Assembly: GCA_947034895.1 (NCBI GenBank)
Contig: OX344761.1
Coordinates: 31,570,863-31,634,862, forward strand
DNA length: 64,000 bases
Origin: Rhytidiadelphus loreus
Taxonomy: Eukaryota; Streptophyta; Bryopsida; Hypnales; Hylocomiaceae
Direction: 5' to 3'
The position numbers and the translations under genes were made by a program. Of this stretch, positions 34,201-47,300 are shown in pieces. Position 1 is the first letter of the stretch, and every line of letters starts with the position of its first letter. The notes below the pieces were generated by a model that saw only the letters and a list, made by a program, of their open reading frames with translations, was not told where the DNA came from and searched no databases.

Positions 34201-35858
34201 ACAAATTCAAATGGAGACAAAAATATAATCTATGAGAATTCCAACACCGATTGAAAAATAATAATATTTCCATGAAGTTAATCATTTTTTCTATCTTCAA
34301 AAATTGTTTCAAAAAATGTTGACAAAAATTCAATGCATAGGTATTTGTCTAAAATCCCATTTGTCCCCCAAAGAGACAATGGCCTTTTAGAGGGTAAGTT
34401 GAGTACAAACACATCCATTTTCAATAGTCAATGAATATTCATAATTTATTCATACTATGTTCAAAAAATCATGGCTAAGAGAATTTGAAATCTTCTTTTG
34501 ACTTACAAAAAGACCCTACAAAAACTTTAGACTAAAATCAAATGCCTCAATTGCACTACACAAATTTAAGTGCAATTTCTTTATCAATACATGCACCTAT
34601 TTCATATCAAAAGTAGTTGGTCAAATTGAAAACAAAAGCATTCATAAGGGTTGCAAGACATACCTCTTGATTTAAAAAATAATAATGAGTCAACTTCCAA
34701 TTCAATAACGATATTAGCTAAATCCACAACTTAGAGATTCAATCCTCTCCAACAATTATCATGCATAGTCAACACATTTGTCAAGACACTAGTTACTTTC
34801 AAATTCTCCAAGTACAAAGTACACATACAAGATAATATAACTAGTTTAGTTCTTGTAGTCCCAACCAATCAACAAAAAAGCCAGATCTTAGCATCTTAGT
34901 AAATTGCAGGCAAGAACAATTATTTGTGTCCAAATGTCCAAATAATTCTTTTAAAAACATCTTTCTTGAGACTGATAAATCTAATCCATATAAATATAAA
35001 CTTGTATTGAAAAAGGACATACTTGAGTATTTGCAAGCATCATCTATGTACACTCCTAACAATTCTAAGAAGCCAAATTGGAGATTTTTGCTAGTTAGGT
35101 TTCTTATAAAGGCAACTATAGTGATTGATAGATAATGTTTCTAATTCTATTTCCAAATTAGTTTCTCAAAATGTCAATTCAAAATCAAAATGTCAACCAA
35201 ATTTGTCAAGAAATATTTTAGAGAAAATATACTTCAATTAAGAGTATCCAATTCAAACAACATGTCCAAACACATCGATGAATTATTGATTAGCAAAAGG
35301 GAATTGATAGAGCAATTATGGATAAGGTAGATGCACCTTATTCTATCCTACATCCAATCTAATCCAAATGACTTCCTCACATTCATTTCAATCTCCAAAT
35401 TAAAGAGTGAGCATGATCATATACTCTCTTAGATTCTTGTTTGAAAGTGAACATAGATTGAAAGTACATTGAAAAGATGTAAGTTGAGTATGGAGATAGA
35501 ATAAGATGTGTCTACCTTATTGGTTGATTTGGCTCAAAATTCTACCTAGATAGTGATGGTGAGTACCATTCTTTTAAGTTTCAACTCAAGGCATGTTCCT
35601 TTATTGTCATAAATTGAGTTAAATTAGAGAACAAAGACAACATGTTGTTGCATTGGTTGAATGTTCAATCACAAGTGATTTAATGAATTGAATATCTTTT
35701 TTTTAATGTCTCTATATATGAGTGAAAATTGTTTTGATTTATTTTTCAAGAGATGAATTCACATATCTTCTATAAGCTATAAAATTTCAATTGCTTTTAC
35801 AAAGATTTGAAATTCTTTTGAATTTTTGAAGAAAAAGTGACAAATTTCACATGACTAT
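28230..35858. other. Long AT-rich gene-free stretch
   Basis: No gene is recognised. An open frame at 28722-29054 (minus) and its overlapping plus-strand frame (28735-28983) show no known motif. The rest is AT-rich with homopolymer runs and no long open frame. It probably consists of decayed transposons. Confidence 0.4.
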
Positions 35859-36465
35859 ATCAAATACAAGCTACACATTAACCCCTAAGTACTCAAGCAA
35901 CCATTTTGGGTGTGCTGCCCAACTTTGGGCAACATTTTTTGGCAGAGAAAAACTTTTTTTCAAATTTGTTTTTTCAATTCAAAAAAATATAGGATTGTCT
36001 TTCAATAGTTTTATTCAAAACTAAGATCGCTACGATTAAACAAAATTATAAGAAAAATAGCACGAAGAGTTTAGAATTGACCTAGTGTTGAGAAACTTGC
36101 TATTTCGGAAAAGTGTTGATGTTCTCATTACTAAATCTTATGCATTTTTTCACAGATCAATAGGAACCACAATTTTGACCAATAAAAACAATTCAAATGT
36201 TATAGATAGAAATTGTATTTTTGGTGAATTTTTGAAGCTATATCTTCAAAATTCATTTGAAGGGAATTTAGAAATATTTTTATAATTTTGACTGTACAGA
36301 TACTTTCTAATTTTCATGCTTCACATTATCTTCTTTGATGCAAACTTCAAAAAAGGTACAGAACTTATATTTTATAACACATTTGTGTTTTCTCTAAACC
36401 CTTTGGGCTTTTAAGGGTTAAAAAATTTGAAATTCCACATGCATCAAATACAAGCTACACATTAA
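35859..36465. repeat. Pair of 23-bp direct repeats flanking an AT-rich segment
   Basis: ATCAAATACAAGCTACACAT plus TAA occurs at 35859-35881 and again at 36443-36465. Both are followed by A-rich sequence. The segment between shows no gene. Confidence 0.7.
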
Positions 36466-38416
36466 AAAATCTGAAAATTTCACCACATATGCATATTATA
36501 GTGGAGAACATCATTGTGGAAAAGACAATTGCCATTGTCATCTTATCATTAGAAATTTAGTACACCACGGTTATAGTCCCAAAGCTCAATTTGCGATAAA
36601 ATTTTCTATTTAAGGATATTTTCATTAGGGGTAGAAACCAGACTGCGTAACCTTCATTTCATTAGTTGCTCACATTAAATAAGAAGATCAATCTTAGGGC
36701 TAAAATTCAGTTAAGTGTAAGGAGCTGGGCTTACCAGAAAAGCCTGTTTAGTGATTCAGCGAAAGCATCGTCTTTACGACAAAAATTCAATAACAAGGGA
36801 ATTTCCACCACCATCAGCTGCAAACGCACTCAAGAAACTCTAAAAACTCCATGCAGAATCGTTTGAAATCATCCAAATCTGGGGTTTAAGGGTTATGCTT
36901 ACCGCAAGAACAAAACGGCAGAATTGATAGAAGATGCTTGTCCAATCATCCATACTCCAGCGTAGAGCTCCATCTATACTCTCGTTGCTATAGCCAGAGG
37001 ATTACTGCTTGTTAGACAGAACATGCCAAGAGCCAACCAAACCCTAAACCCTAAACCTGCAGGTACCAACACATTCAATCGGTGAAAGAGACTCCCACAA
37101 ACGATCCGCTACGCAAAAAATAATACAAAATAGACCAGATTTATATTTCACAACAACAGGCTCTGGAATTTGTTCACATTGGTGAGCACAAGGAGAAACA
37201 TCCTTCCCCACCAAGCTTGCTTCAAGAATTTGAGTACTTGCTCAGCAAGGTTCAGGGTTTTGCCTAGTGCACTAGCTGGAGAAAGGCAATAGATCATACA
37301 ACACAAGTTCAGAACTAAATGATCAAGTATCAATAATTTCTACATAATCAAGAGCACGGTCAATTGCGGGTCTGAGGGTACCTCATCTGAACAATCGAAG
37401 GGTCTCAGGGTCTAAGGGTCTTCCTGCCGTAACAGCAATCTTCGAATTGCAAGAAACCCAATGCTGAAATTGTGCGTAACTATGTGAAAGTTGGAGAGCA
37501 AATTTAAAGCTCAGAAAAAATCAGAAAAGCTAGCTCCTTCATCAGTAGGGTTGGATGCAGCTGCCATTCATTTCAGCCCAAACCTCTCTTGTCATGGGAA
37601 TCACGCAGCAACAAATCTTGACAAGATTTGAAGTAGGGTAATGCAAAACCAGACGCTGGAAGAAGACGGAGATGAGACTGGACCAGGTGCTCCTGGACAA
37701 TACACTACATCTCACTGCCAGCCTGATCTCAATTGGTTTTGGGGACCCAGTTCCAAATTTCAGTTGCCTACGGGAAAAAAATGAATTTATCATTCACTGT
37801 GGATGTATGATAAAATTTGTGAGGGTCGGTCATTGCTATAAACCAATGAGGTTGACAATACAAAATAAATCAATTACAAAAGAAGGTGTGAATTTTATAT
37901 GCATTTGCCAAGGTGAAAATTTTGAAGTTTTTCACTCTGGGTTCACCAAGACTAAGTAAATTCTAAGCCCTAGCTTTGTTTCACGATGAGCTAATCATAA
38001 GGTCGCTATTACTTGGTACTTGAGAGTTGGGCCAATGGAGAGGTGCGTCCAAATCCAACACTTTTTCTTGTCTTGCAAATCTCCTACTATCAAGTTTTTT
38101 ATTTTATTTAATGAGGCCATTAGCAACTCAAGCAAAATTCAACCCAATTTGTTTTTGTAATTTATTGACATTTGGGTAATATTTTGTGAACTTTCAAAAT
38201 TGAAAGTCTACATATCATGCTACTCAATCCTCCATAAACTTTAGTGGGTGCCTCAAAGAACTCTTCCACTCCCATTATTTGCACTTGAAAGGTTTTGGGT
38301 GATTGAAGAGGGCATTTAAGGTGCCATGTCAAATTTTGATATTTAAAAATAAATAAAAATTATTTAGCCTTGTTTGACTATGCACCCAAAAGAGGCAATC
38401 ACTCATGTGGTTTGCC
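36466..38416. other. Gene-free stretch with a short telomere-like tract
   Basis: AACCCTAAACCCTAAACC at 37039-37056 is two and a half units of the plant telomere repeat. Small open frames (for example 37672-37959) have no recognisable domain. Confidence 0.4.
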
Positions 38417-39097
38417 ATTAGTTGCCCCCCCTCTCCCAAAAATGAATAGGTTGTTGATTTTTTTTTAAATGCTTCCCCCTCCAGAATATCGATGATTTCT
38501 CAAAATTTCCTCAGCCGTTGATCTTTGAGATTGAATCTAAGCCATCCATTCAAATATGAATACGGATACAAAATCAGAATATAGATATGGATACGGTACC
38601 AAAATATGGATATAAATACTTGATATTGGAATATTGTACAATATGGATACGAGATACGATATACGGATACGGGATACGGGATTTTCATTGTCCCATATTG
38701 TTTGTCATGTTAACCTCATTCAAAAATTTACAAGTAGGGGGAGGGGGGATGAAAAATTAAGAAATTAATTTTAATTAAATTTTTTTTTTAAACCTGGAGG
38801 GGGTTAACTTGACAAACAATATGAGACAAATCCCACCCATATTGTATCCGCCTTATATTGTGCTTGTATTGTATCCGCCCCCATATTGTACTGTATTCCA
38901 ATATCAAGTATTTATATCCGTATTTTGGTACTATGTCCGTAATCATATTCCATATCCATATCCATATTCTGATGGATGACTTAGATTAAATCTCAAAGAT
39001 AACCGATTTGAGAATTTTGAGAAATCAACGGCATTTTGGAGGGGGAAGCATTTTATAAAAAAAATCAACGGCCTTTAAATTTTTGGGGCCAACTAAT
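38417..39097. mobile_element. Foldback element: inverted repeat arms of about 300 bp
   Basis: The left arm (38417-about 38716) and right arm (about 38800-39097) are reverse complements with scattered differences. Matching landmarks are ATTAGTTG against CAACTAAT, TGCTTCCCCCTCCA against TGGAGGGGGAAGCA, the GGATATAAATACTTGATATT core, and the inner GTTAACC and ATTGTTTGTCA. The loop is about 80 bp. No coding sequence. Weaker similarity seems to extend outward past both ends, so the true termini may lie further out. The superfamily is not assigned; a Mutator-like or other foldback MITE is possible. Confidence 0.85.
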
Positions 39098-39811
39098 ACA
39101 AACTGGGCTGGTACAACTTCTTTTCATTGCATTGTAGCAAGGAGTATGATGAGTACCTAGGCTAATTTGGAAACTTGGAAAGCCATCATTCTAGGTCAAA
39201 TTTTTTGCTAGGCAATTTACCCTAAGCAATGGTACTCTTTGTTAGGAATTGCAGAAAAAAGTTGCTCTCAAGGTCATCAGTCAAACTTCCTTCTCCATGT
39301 TAGACTACTTTTTTCCACAAATACCCCCTCATCTAGCATTGCCCAGTACCAAAATTGTGGGGGTTTGCGGATACTCTACCCTAAAACATCACCCACAAAT
39401 CACAAAACAACCTCTACTTGAATCATTCGACTTGTTACAATGAATGGATTTGCAAAAGAAATCCTCTCTACCAGTATAAGTATTGAAAAGTCTAAATCCA
39501 ACCCAATTTGGGGTGAAATTTTGAAATTTTGTGCTAGGTCTATGCATCGGATGAAGAATATTTCCTTGCAAATTTTCCTTGGTACTAAGCGCTTTAGGAT
39601 ATTTTTCTTACTAGCATTCTTTATCATATACAAAATATAGAAAAATTGACAAATTTTCTTTTGTAGTCAAATTTTACAAAGACCTGCGCACCTAGCTTCT
39701 CAATTTTGTATGAACAAAACTGTCCAAAATCACCACCCATTTATAAAAAAATAGGGTGATGTTGCCATATTTGAATGCACATAAAATTAAATGAAGAGGT
39801 AATGTTTTATA
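39098..39811. other. Gene-free stretch
   Basis: Short overlapping open frames on both strands (39239-39640) resemble no known protein. Nothing else is seen. Confidence 0.35.
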
Positions 39812-40367
39812 CTCCCTCCGTCCCAAAATGATCTTCTAATTGGACAAAATGTTTGGAATTAAGGCTGAAAATAACATTATTTCAGTGCCTATCAAGATGT
39901 ACATAGATTTTGGTTCATTCATATTGTATTGAAACTTTGGAGTACTTTTCAAACAATATGCATTCAAGTATCCTAAAGTGAATTTTTTTGGGCATTTTCA
40001 AGGAGCATTGATAGGTATTTAATTGTTGAGTGTAAGATTGTCATTTCATGGGTAGTTATTAGTATGGGTCCAAGACCATGTGGAGTATCTCAAAAAAGAC
40101 CCATAGCTTCATCTCCTTCAATTGGGCAACACTCAATGAGATGCCAAAAATGAGGACGGCTTCACTCTCTCACTAATGTTTACATTACTACACACACAAT
40201 GGGGACCTTTGATTTTTGTACATTTGACTCCTTTTGTCATTTACCATGTAGTTGCTCTTGAAACTACTACCAGACCCCTTCTTCCCACATCACAACATGC
40301 AATTGGAAAATCATTTTGAGTCAAAAAAATTAAAGGGAATCATAAGATCATTTTGAATCAAAAAGTG
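39812..40367. mobile_element. Older Stowaway-type miniature element, 556 bp, inverted relative to 25662-26179
   Basis: Begins CTCCCTCCGTCCC after a TA and continues like the reverse complement of the first element's right end (AAAATGATCTTCT, then AATTAAGGCTGAAAATAAC). The right end is decayed, but AAGATCATTTTGAATC aligns with the expected inverted terminus and is followed by TA (40368-40369). Confidence 0.75.
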
Positions 40368-40369
40368 TA

Positions 40370-41323
40370 CACAATCCATATATTTATGGATATAAATAGC
40401 TTCATCACTATAGATCACAAATTACAATAAAGTAAGCACATCAATTTTAATTTATTTTTTTCTATTCCATCCCCTATCTACACTTATCCAACGTTCCAAC
40501 TCACAAATCTAAGAGAAATGTAGATATGGTTTGGAATTGAAAAATTTAGGGACAATAATGGATATAAGACATTGGAAAATTTGAAAATTTAATCTTTGGG
40601 CCCCTGATGAGAGGACCAGGGTGAATCGACCCCTTCATTCCCCCAATCAAGGAAAAATGTAAAAACTTTCCTTCTATTTTGTACTTGATTGACCCCTAAA
40701 CATCCATAGTCTTCTTCATAATTGAGGATTTGAGAAAAATCATTATAAAGTACTGTTTGGAAGAATATTTTGGAAGTGAGATACAAATTAAAGTTATAGA
40801 CTTTAAATTTTAGATTCCATCCATATGGTTAGATTCACCAATGCTATCACTAAATTTTTTTTTATAAATTTTGAAAAGAAAATTTCCAAATTCCTTCCAA
40901 ATTCAATTACAAGCAAAATATTGTCATTTTTTGAGTACCATTTGTTGGAATGGATTTGAAATGAGGTTCTCTTGACATGTGATTTTTTGAAATTTTTGTG
41001 CTCTTTAAATATATGGCCTTGTTTTTGCAAATCCAGTTTTGAACTAGAGTTAATGCAATTTGGACTTGGTCAACCACTTGACATACTTCCACATTTGTAA
41101 TTTTAGAAAAATATGTACTCTAGTACCACTGTAGTAATAATTTTCACTTGGGAACAAAAACCCAAGGAATAACCTAGTGGTGGTTCTTTAGTAAGGGGAA
41201 AGGTCAAGTAGTCTATCGTTTTGTATCTAAGGTTACTTTTACATAGGATTATCTCTCCATTCTATAAATCAATGTATAAAATTCTTTATTAATGTATTTG
41301 TGTGTGGTATGTTTGTATTCACT
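40370..41323. other. Gene-free stretch
   Basis: AT-rich; no gene or element is recognised. Confidence 0.35.
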
Positions 41324-43715
41324 GTCCTGACCTATACGAATCACAGTCCATAACCCATAAAAATATCTATAAACTTACGGTCACAGTCTTGTACTAGAAT
41401 TTCTAATGTCAAATAGTCCAAGGTATGTCAATTTGTCATGGCTCCTGTTCTATCGACTTAATCACATACACAGTACATATATAGATATATTTTTGGTGTA
41501 TATAAACACCTTTGTGTATTCCCTTAATTATTTCCTCAAGTTTAATTTATTGTCAATTGGTCCAGTTACTGTTTACTTTAATCTAATTACTACTTATGCA
41601 GAGATGCAAATATCAAAGTCTGTAATTGTCAAATTGTCTCAGTATGCAAAGGTTGAGAGTTTGTCCATTTATCACAGGACAGGTCAAATAGTCTTGTCGA
41701 TTCTTCTTTTGAACCTTTAGTTCATAGTATGTCAATTAGACCAAGGTTCACAGTACTCATTTACTATTGAATCAACATCCTACTTGCTACTTTGTCAAAT
41801 AGTCATTTGTCAATTGGTCTTGCTATACTAATGCATAGCTGAGTGTATAGTATCCGACAGATGGTCAATTCGTCCAAGATTTCACACCAACAATTTAACA
41901 AGGCTACTACTAATTGGTCAAATAGTCATGTGCATGGTCAAATAGACTTGCTTATGGTAGCACCACATGCAAACTTATGTGTAATGGTAGTCAATTTGGC
42001 CAATTTCCCACACAAGGTTAATACATAAATCACATACAAAGGTTTCATACAGGGCAATTTGTCAATTTGGTCAAGTTCACATTTCAATCTACAATGAGGA
42101 GCACAAATAGATTCTATCTATAACATGCAATTGAGCTCCTTACACCTGCACTTGGTGTTCTCACACAACTTGGTCAATTAGTCCTCTCAACTTAATCACC
42201 ATACACATACCATTAGTCTTACATTAATTTCCATTAACTGTAAATCATCTTAATACAATCTCTCCAGACCATTTGACTACAACGACAACCAAACATACAT
42301 ATTTATAGAAATGACTAATAGACTTCAAAACCTGTGCTGTTTATACCACTTGACTATTAGTCCAGCAACCAGGGTCACACACTGCCAATCACTGGCTCAG
42401 TTTATTTGTCATAACTTTAACATCAATTCCTAGTTATTTAATGCTCACTAATCTTTTTATTTATTTGTCTCATAACACAATCACATAATGCAGATATATT
42501 TCATTTACTGTCTAATTGACTTAGACACAAATAATCTTCATAACTGACTATTAGACTTATCCATAATTCTGGATAACCAATCACTAGTATCAAGAAACTT
42601 AGCCTTTGTCCAATAGACTTCAAATTTAAATAGAGCTGATCTTAACGCTTTCTACAGGTTATTATCAACCATTGCTTAATTGACCTTACTAATGATTTTG
42701 CCATACCCTGGCTCAATTAAATTGTCATACTTAGCACCAATCCCTGGTTGCTAATATTTGAGAATTTATTGTCAATTTGACCAAAGCATAATATAATCCA
42801 ATCACTGGTTATATGCTTTACTAAATAAGTTCTTTGACAATTTGACTCTCTTCAAAGAATTAGTTTGCCAATCACTGGCTCAAACTTAATTCTTAATTTT
42901 TAATCTCATGATATATCTCCACTTCATAATTAAGGAAACAGACCTATGACAAATCGACAACTAAACCAAACATAGCACTTCAATTACAAAAGAGTTAGTT
43001 AGTCACACTTACCGTCAATTTGTCTTCTGCTTTTCCCCACAATCGCAGCTCCAGTCGAGTAGTCTTTCCGCTTCATCCGCAGACAATTTGTCCTCGATCT
43101 GCTCTCCTGCCTTAGTCAGTTCCAGCGAGTTGTCCTCCAGTCTCAACTATGGACCAATTGTCCTCGCCCAGCTCTCACAGATACGGTCAAATTGTCCCTC
43201 CTAGTTCTCACTGAACTTCGATCTATACTCGATCAATAAAGCCACTCACTGGCACATAAGACTATTTGAACTATTTGCACAAACATACAAGATCAATTGA
43301 CAGGCTCTCTCTCTTCTGCACAATTGACTTACAAAGTAGGAAACTCAAGAAACACCGCCAATCCCTGGCTAAGAAAATACAGAACAACAACAAGGACAAA
43401 GCCAATCACTGGCTACACCGAGCATAAGACAAATAGACAAAAATCTGCATTAAAGCTTGAAGGAATACACAAGTATAAAAATCGGCAATGCAATCACTGC
43501 AAGCCTGAGAGAGAGCTGAAATTCAGCGGTCGATTAGTCTTTGTACTCTTTCTTGGCTGTAACCACTTACACTAACTGCTTGGTCTATTAGTCCTTAACT
43601 AATTGTAACTAACCGTTAATGGGTTGTCTAATAGTCATTTCGGTAACCACATGTCTATTTGTCTTAGTTCACACTCTGTTCTAGTTCTCGATTAATCTTT
43701 ACTTGTCTAATTGTC
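41324..43715. repeat. Array of GTC/GAC-N5-GTC/GAC motifs with interspersed CCAATCACTGGCT motifs
   Basis: About thirty 11-bp motifs by eye, such as GTCAAATAGTC (41408, 41795), GACTATTAGAC (42554), GACAAATAGAC (43429), GTCTAATAGTC (43623) and GTCTAATTGTC (43705). The central five bases are always A/T-dominated. Direct and inverted half-sites are mixed. A second word, CCAATCACTGGCT or CCAATCCCTGGCT, recurs about eight times (42386, 42870, 43360, 43409 and variants). There is no coding sequence. Density falls sharply outside the limits given. It resembles a protein-binding array, perhaps the subterminal part of a mobile element, but I see no termini. Confidence 0.8.
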
Positions 43716-44309
43716 TCTTTTTTCAAAAAGTATAAAATAAAAATAAAAATAATATCTACAACCACCAAATCCAACCATTAGATAGGACAACAACTTGATA
43801 AAATATCTCCACAAATTATAATGACTTTCATCCAAACAATAATGAGAAAGAATTGTTAGTTTCAATGTGTCTATCCTACGTCAGAACGCTTAGGGGTTAA
43901 TTTTGTATTTCACTACACTGAATAGTGAAATTAGGTTGCTCCACACTAATTTCTCATATCTAACACTTTCAGACATGCTCAACTATAGTCTAGGGCAACC
44001 TAATTTCACTATTTAGTGTACATCATCAAGCTAATTTGGGACATCTGATTCCAGATGTGGATTCAAAATTTCCAAATTTTATAATGAATGGCAAATAAAA
44101 AGTTCTAGTGTTTTCCCAAGGGTAATATGAGGGGGTCAATTCACCCGGGCCCACTCGGAGTCATCAATTTACCTCTGGTGCCGCTTGTAGTTTTACCGCA
44201 AGACCCGTCTTGCACCTTGGTTCCCCCCACTCTCTAAGGAAGTTGCTCCTGCTTAGGGATTATTAGAGCTGCAGCAGACGTTGTCGTTGTTTCTCCATGC
44301 CCGTTAGCT
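43716..44309. other. Upstream region of the GCP6 gene
   Basis: AT-rich to about 44,130, then GC-richer 5' leader sequence to the ATG at 44310. No TATA box is assigned. An AACCTAATTTCACTA word and its near inverse occur at about 43,930 and 44,010. Confidence 0.4.
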
Positions 44310-47300
44310 ATGGAGGTCGACTCCGAGTGCCGCAACTACAGGTTGCGCCTCGGCCTCCCTGAGCTCTCCCAGCCCTTCTTCGGCTCATGGCTGTCTCCCG
44401 ATTCTACATCTCCTCCTTCCTCCTTCTTTTTCGATTCTTTCCCCCCTTCCCAGTCCCCTTCCCCTCCCCCTTCTCCCCCGACCCCGTCCCTGCCCCTGCC
44501 CCCGCATTCCAGTTCCAATGGATCGCATGTGTCTTTCGCAACGGAGTCGCTACCTATTCGGTGCGTTTCTCTCATTTCTAGCGTTTTTTTAATTTTCTTA
44601 TCAGTGAATTGTCGTGGTTGTGAACTTCAAGACGGTTTCGGATTAGTCACTCGATCGTGTGTTTTCGTTGCTTTCATATAAATTCAGAGCGCCATTTTCG
44701 ATTAGCTGCTTTCTAGTTTGAGTTGTATGAGCTTGGTTGCTCGTATGAATGGGAGCCTCTCTACGGTCCTGCGACTCTTTTTTTGTTTTTTTGTTTTATT
44801 TTAATCGCGGTTGTTGTGTAGAATTCAGGAGGAAGATAGAATTCATATTCCCGACGATTTTCTGAATAATGAAGGGGAAGGGGAAGGTCAGAAACTTGAA
44901 TGCCGGAGTAAAATTGAGCTTTCCACTCTCTGGTTGGACGCTGGGAGGTTCAATGAAGGCCAGTCAAGCCAGCAGGACTGGGAAGTTACTCACTTGCGAG
45001 AGGAGATGCTCAGAGCAAGGTCAGCTGCTGCAATTTCTGGAAAAATTGAATCGGGAATTAAGACGAGAGATCTTGTTCCGAAGTATTCTGATGCGGAGAA
45101 AGGCGAGTCGAGTGCCTCACATTTCATCTTCGACTCAATCCAGGTCTGTACGGGTCTAGATGTTGGAGCAATTTCCTACCACACACTGCATTGTCCTTTG
45201 TATTCGCGAATACTGGAGCTTATCTGTATTCGGTGTAAGCTCCATATCATCCTTGCTGTATTGAGTCATAGAACCTGACTGGGAAGGTTTTGCGCAAGAA
45301 TGAGAGCTCATTTCAGAGAAGTTCGAAGATGATTGTGCCGTGCTTTGGTCTCAACACCGTCTGCAACGTCGATGGTTTTATGTACAGGTCGTCTCACTGT
45401 ACTTTGTGATTGCAATCTGGAATTCTGTTGAGCACGGTATGCGGTACCATGATGCACTCTGACAAATAGAAGGACATCCTTCAATCCTTTTCAGATTTTG
45501 CACAACTGCCCCTCCTATTGGCATCTATTTCAACCTTGCGCTCTTTGCAGGAGTCAGACTTGGTGAGAGCTGCTCTTCGGGCTTTACAAGGGGTTCCTAC
45601 CGCAGTTAGCTGGCTCGAGCAACTAGCTGCCGAATTTTCGTCAAAAGCGGCAGATAGAAGCTCGGAGAACCTCACTACACTTTGGACGCGGTCATGTAGC
45701 TCATGTTCACTTAGTAGAGTTCTTACAGAATTTGCTAAGGCTGGACGTGTTGCTTGCCAGCTTGATTATTTCACCAGTTTTTTCCTGAATCAGCTGACTT
45801 ATTCACATGTGTGAGTTGCTTTGATTGATGCCTCCTTAGTCCTCATTTCAGATGATTTAGCTTCCTTCCTGGGCTCTTTTGTTGAATATTGCACTCATTA
45901 ATCAGTGATTCGTTTGCTGTTTCATCAGGTCAGTATGCCCTTTGTTGTTTCGGCCTTGCATCATGTATGTATGGACTCGGATACGTACGATTCTATTGTG
46001 CTTACGGTTCCTTCTCTTCTTTTACGACACAGGGTTGGGACAAGTGGAGCGGAGAATTCACGTGTTGGGGACTCCGGGAGAAAGAAACGAAAGCGTCAAA
46101 ATTTCATAACTGAGAGAAACAGTGAGCGTCATTTAGACTCTTCATCAGAGATATGGGAGGATTTAGGAGGACCAAATATTTCGCCTCACTGTCATACCAA
46201 TCAAGCTTTTGCGGTAGCTGTGAAGACTTTTATGCAAGGCAATTTAGCGTCTCTTGACAAGATAAGACCATCTGTCAATCATCGGCGGCAGGTTGCATTG
46301 GGTGGAAGGAGTGTACAGTTGTCAGAGGTTGTGAACGGAGAAGCAGGCCTTGTCTTCGGTTTTGGCTGCGGTGATGTTACTCTTTTGGAACTTTTCCTTC
46401 ACTCACATAAGCAACGGGAGCAATTACAGGCAAGTTTTAACTTCTCTCTGCCTTCAACTTTAATTTTCACTCTTTACTTTTTCATCGAGTGCGCCTTTAA
46501 TAGAGTGATACTTTGAGAATTTTTTCCATCCTTTCTTTTTAGCATTTTCTTTTCCTACCATTAACTGTTATATCTTCTACGTTGCAGGCTCTTGCGGCAT
46601 TGTGCAGGATTAATGAGGGAGATTCTTCGTTTAGGTTATCCGGGAATGATTCGGTAGATAGTTCAGGTATCAGGATTTTGGCCGAAGATGTGAATATGAA
46701 GAGCTCTCCGTTTGAGATGGAAACCCATTTGTTTAGTGCCTCGAGAAATGCTTTCAACGAATTTCCTCGTGGAGCAGATTTACTGAGTTACCTTTTTGCT
46801 AAGCTTTCGGTGAGTCCCATGCTTGAATATTTATTCTAGAGCTATGTGGCATGATCAATTCAAAACTATTTTCTTAGAACTATTTGTTAAGTATATATGA
46901 AGAGGTATCTTCTCTTGACGTAAAAAATGTGATATCTTTTCTGGGAACTCTTTACCAGGTTGCAGATACACTCCATCTGGAGCTTATTCGTTTTCTGTTC
47001 GAGCGAGCATGCCAGCCTTATATGGTATTTATCCGTTCCTGGCTGTACCTTGCTACTGTGCAAGATCCATTTGGTGAATTTTTTGTGAAGGCAGTGCCTT
47101 CAACAGACTTGAAGAAGCGTCCTGGAAAGATACGAGAACAAGATGCCCTATTATCACACCAGGTTAGGCTCCATTATTTCCATCTCTTATAATTTTTTAT
47201 TTTGCACCTCTTTAGTTGACTCATTATTGGTTTCGTAATTTTGGTCTTATATACGAATTTGATCTTGATTACTTGTATGGCACCTTCAAAATCATTCAAG

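Noticed and set aside
37039..37056. Telomere-like repeat suggesting a chromosome end or an old fusion
   Set aside because: Only two and a half units. Short telo-box matches of this size are common in plant DNA.
41324..43715. CRISPR-like array
   Set aside because: The repeated words are 11-13 bp, irregularly spaced and in both orientations in a plant nuclear context. There are no repeat-spacer units and no cas genes.
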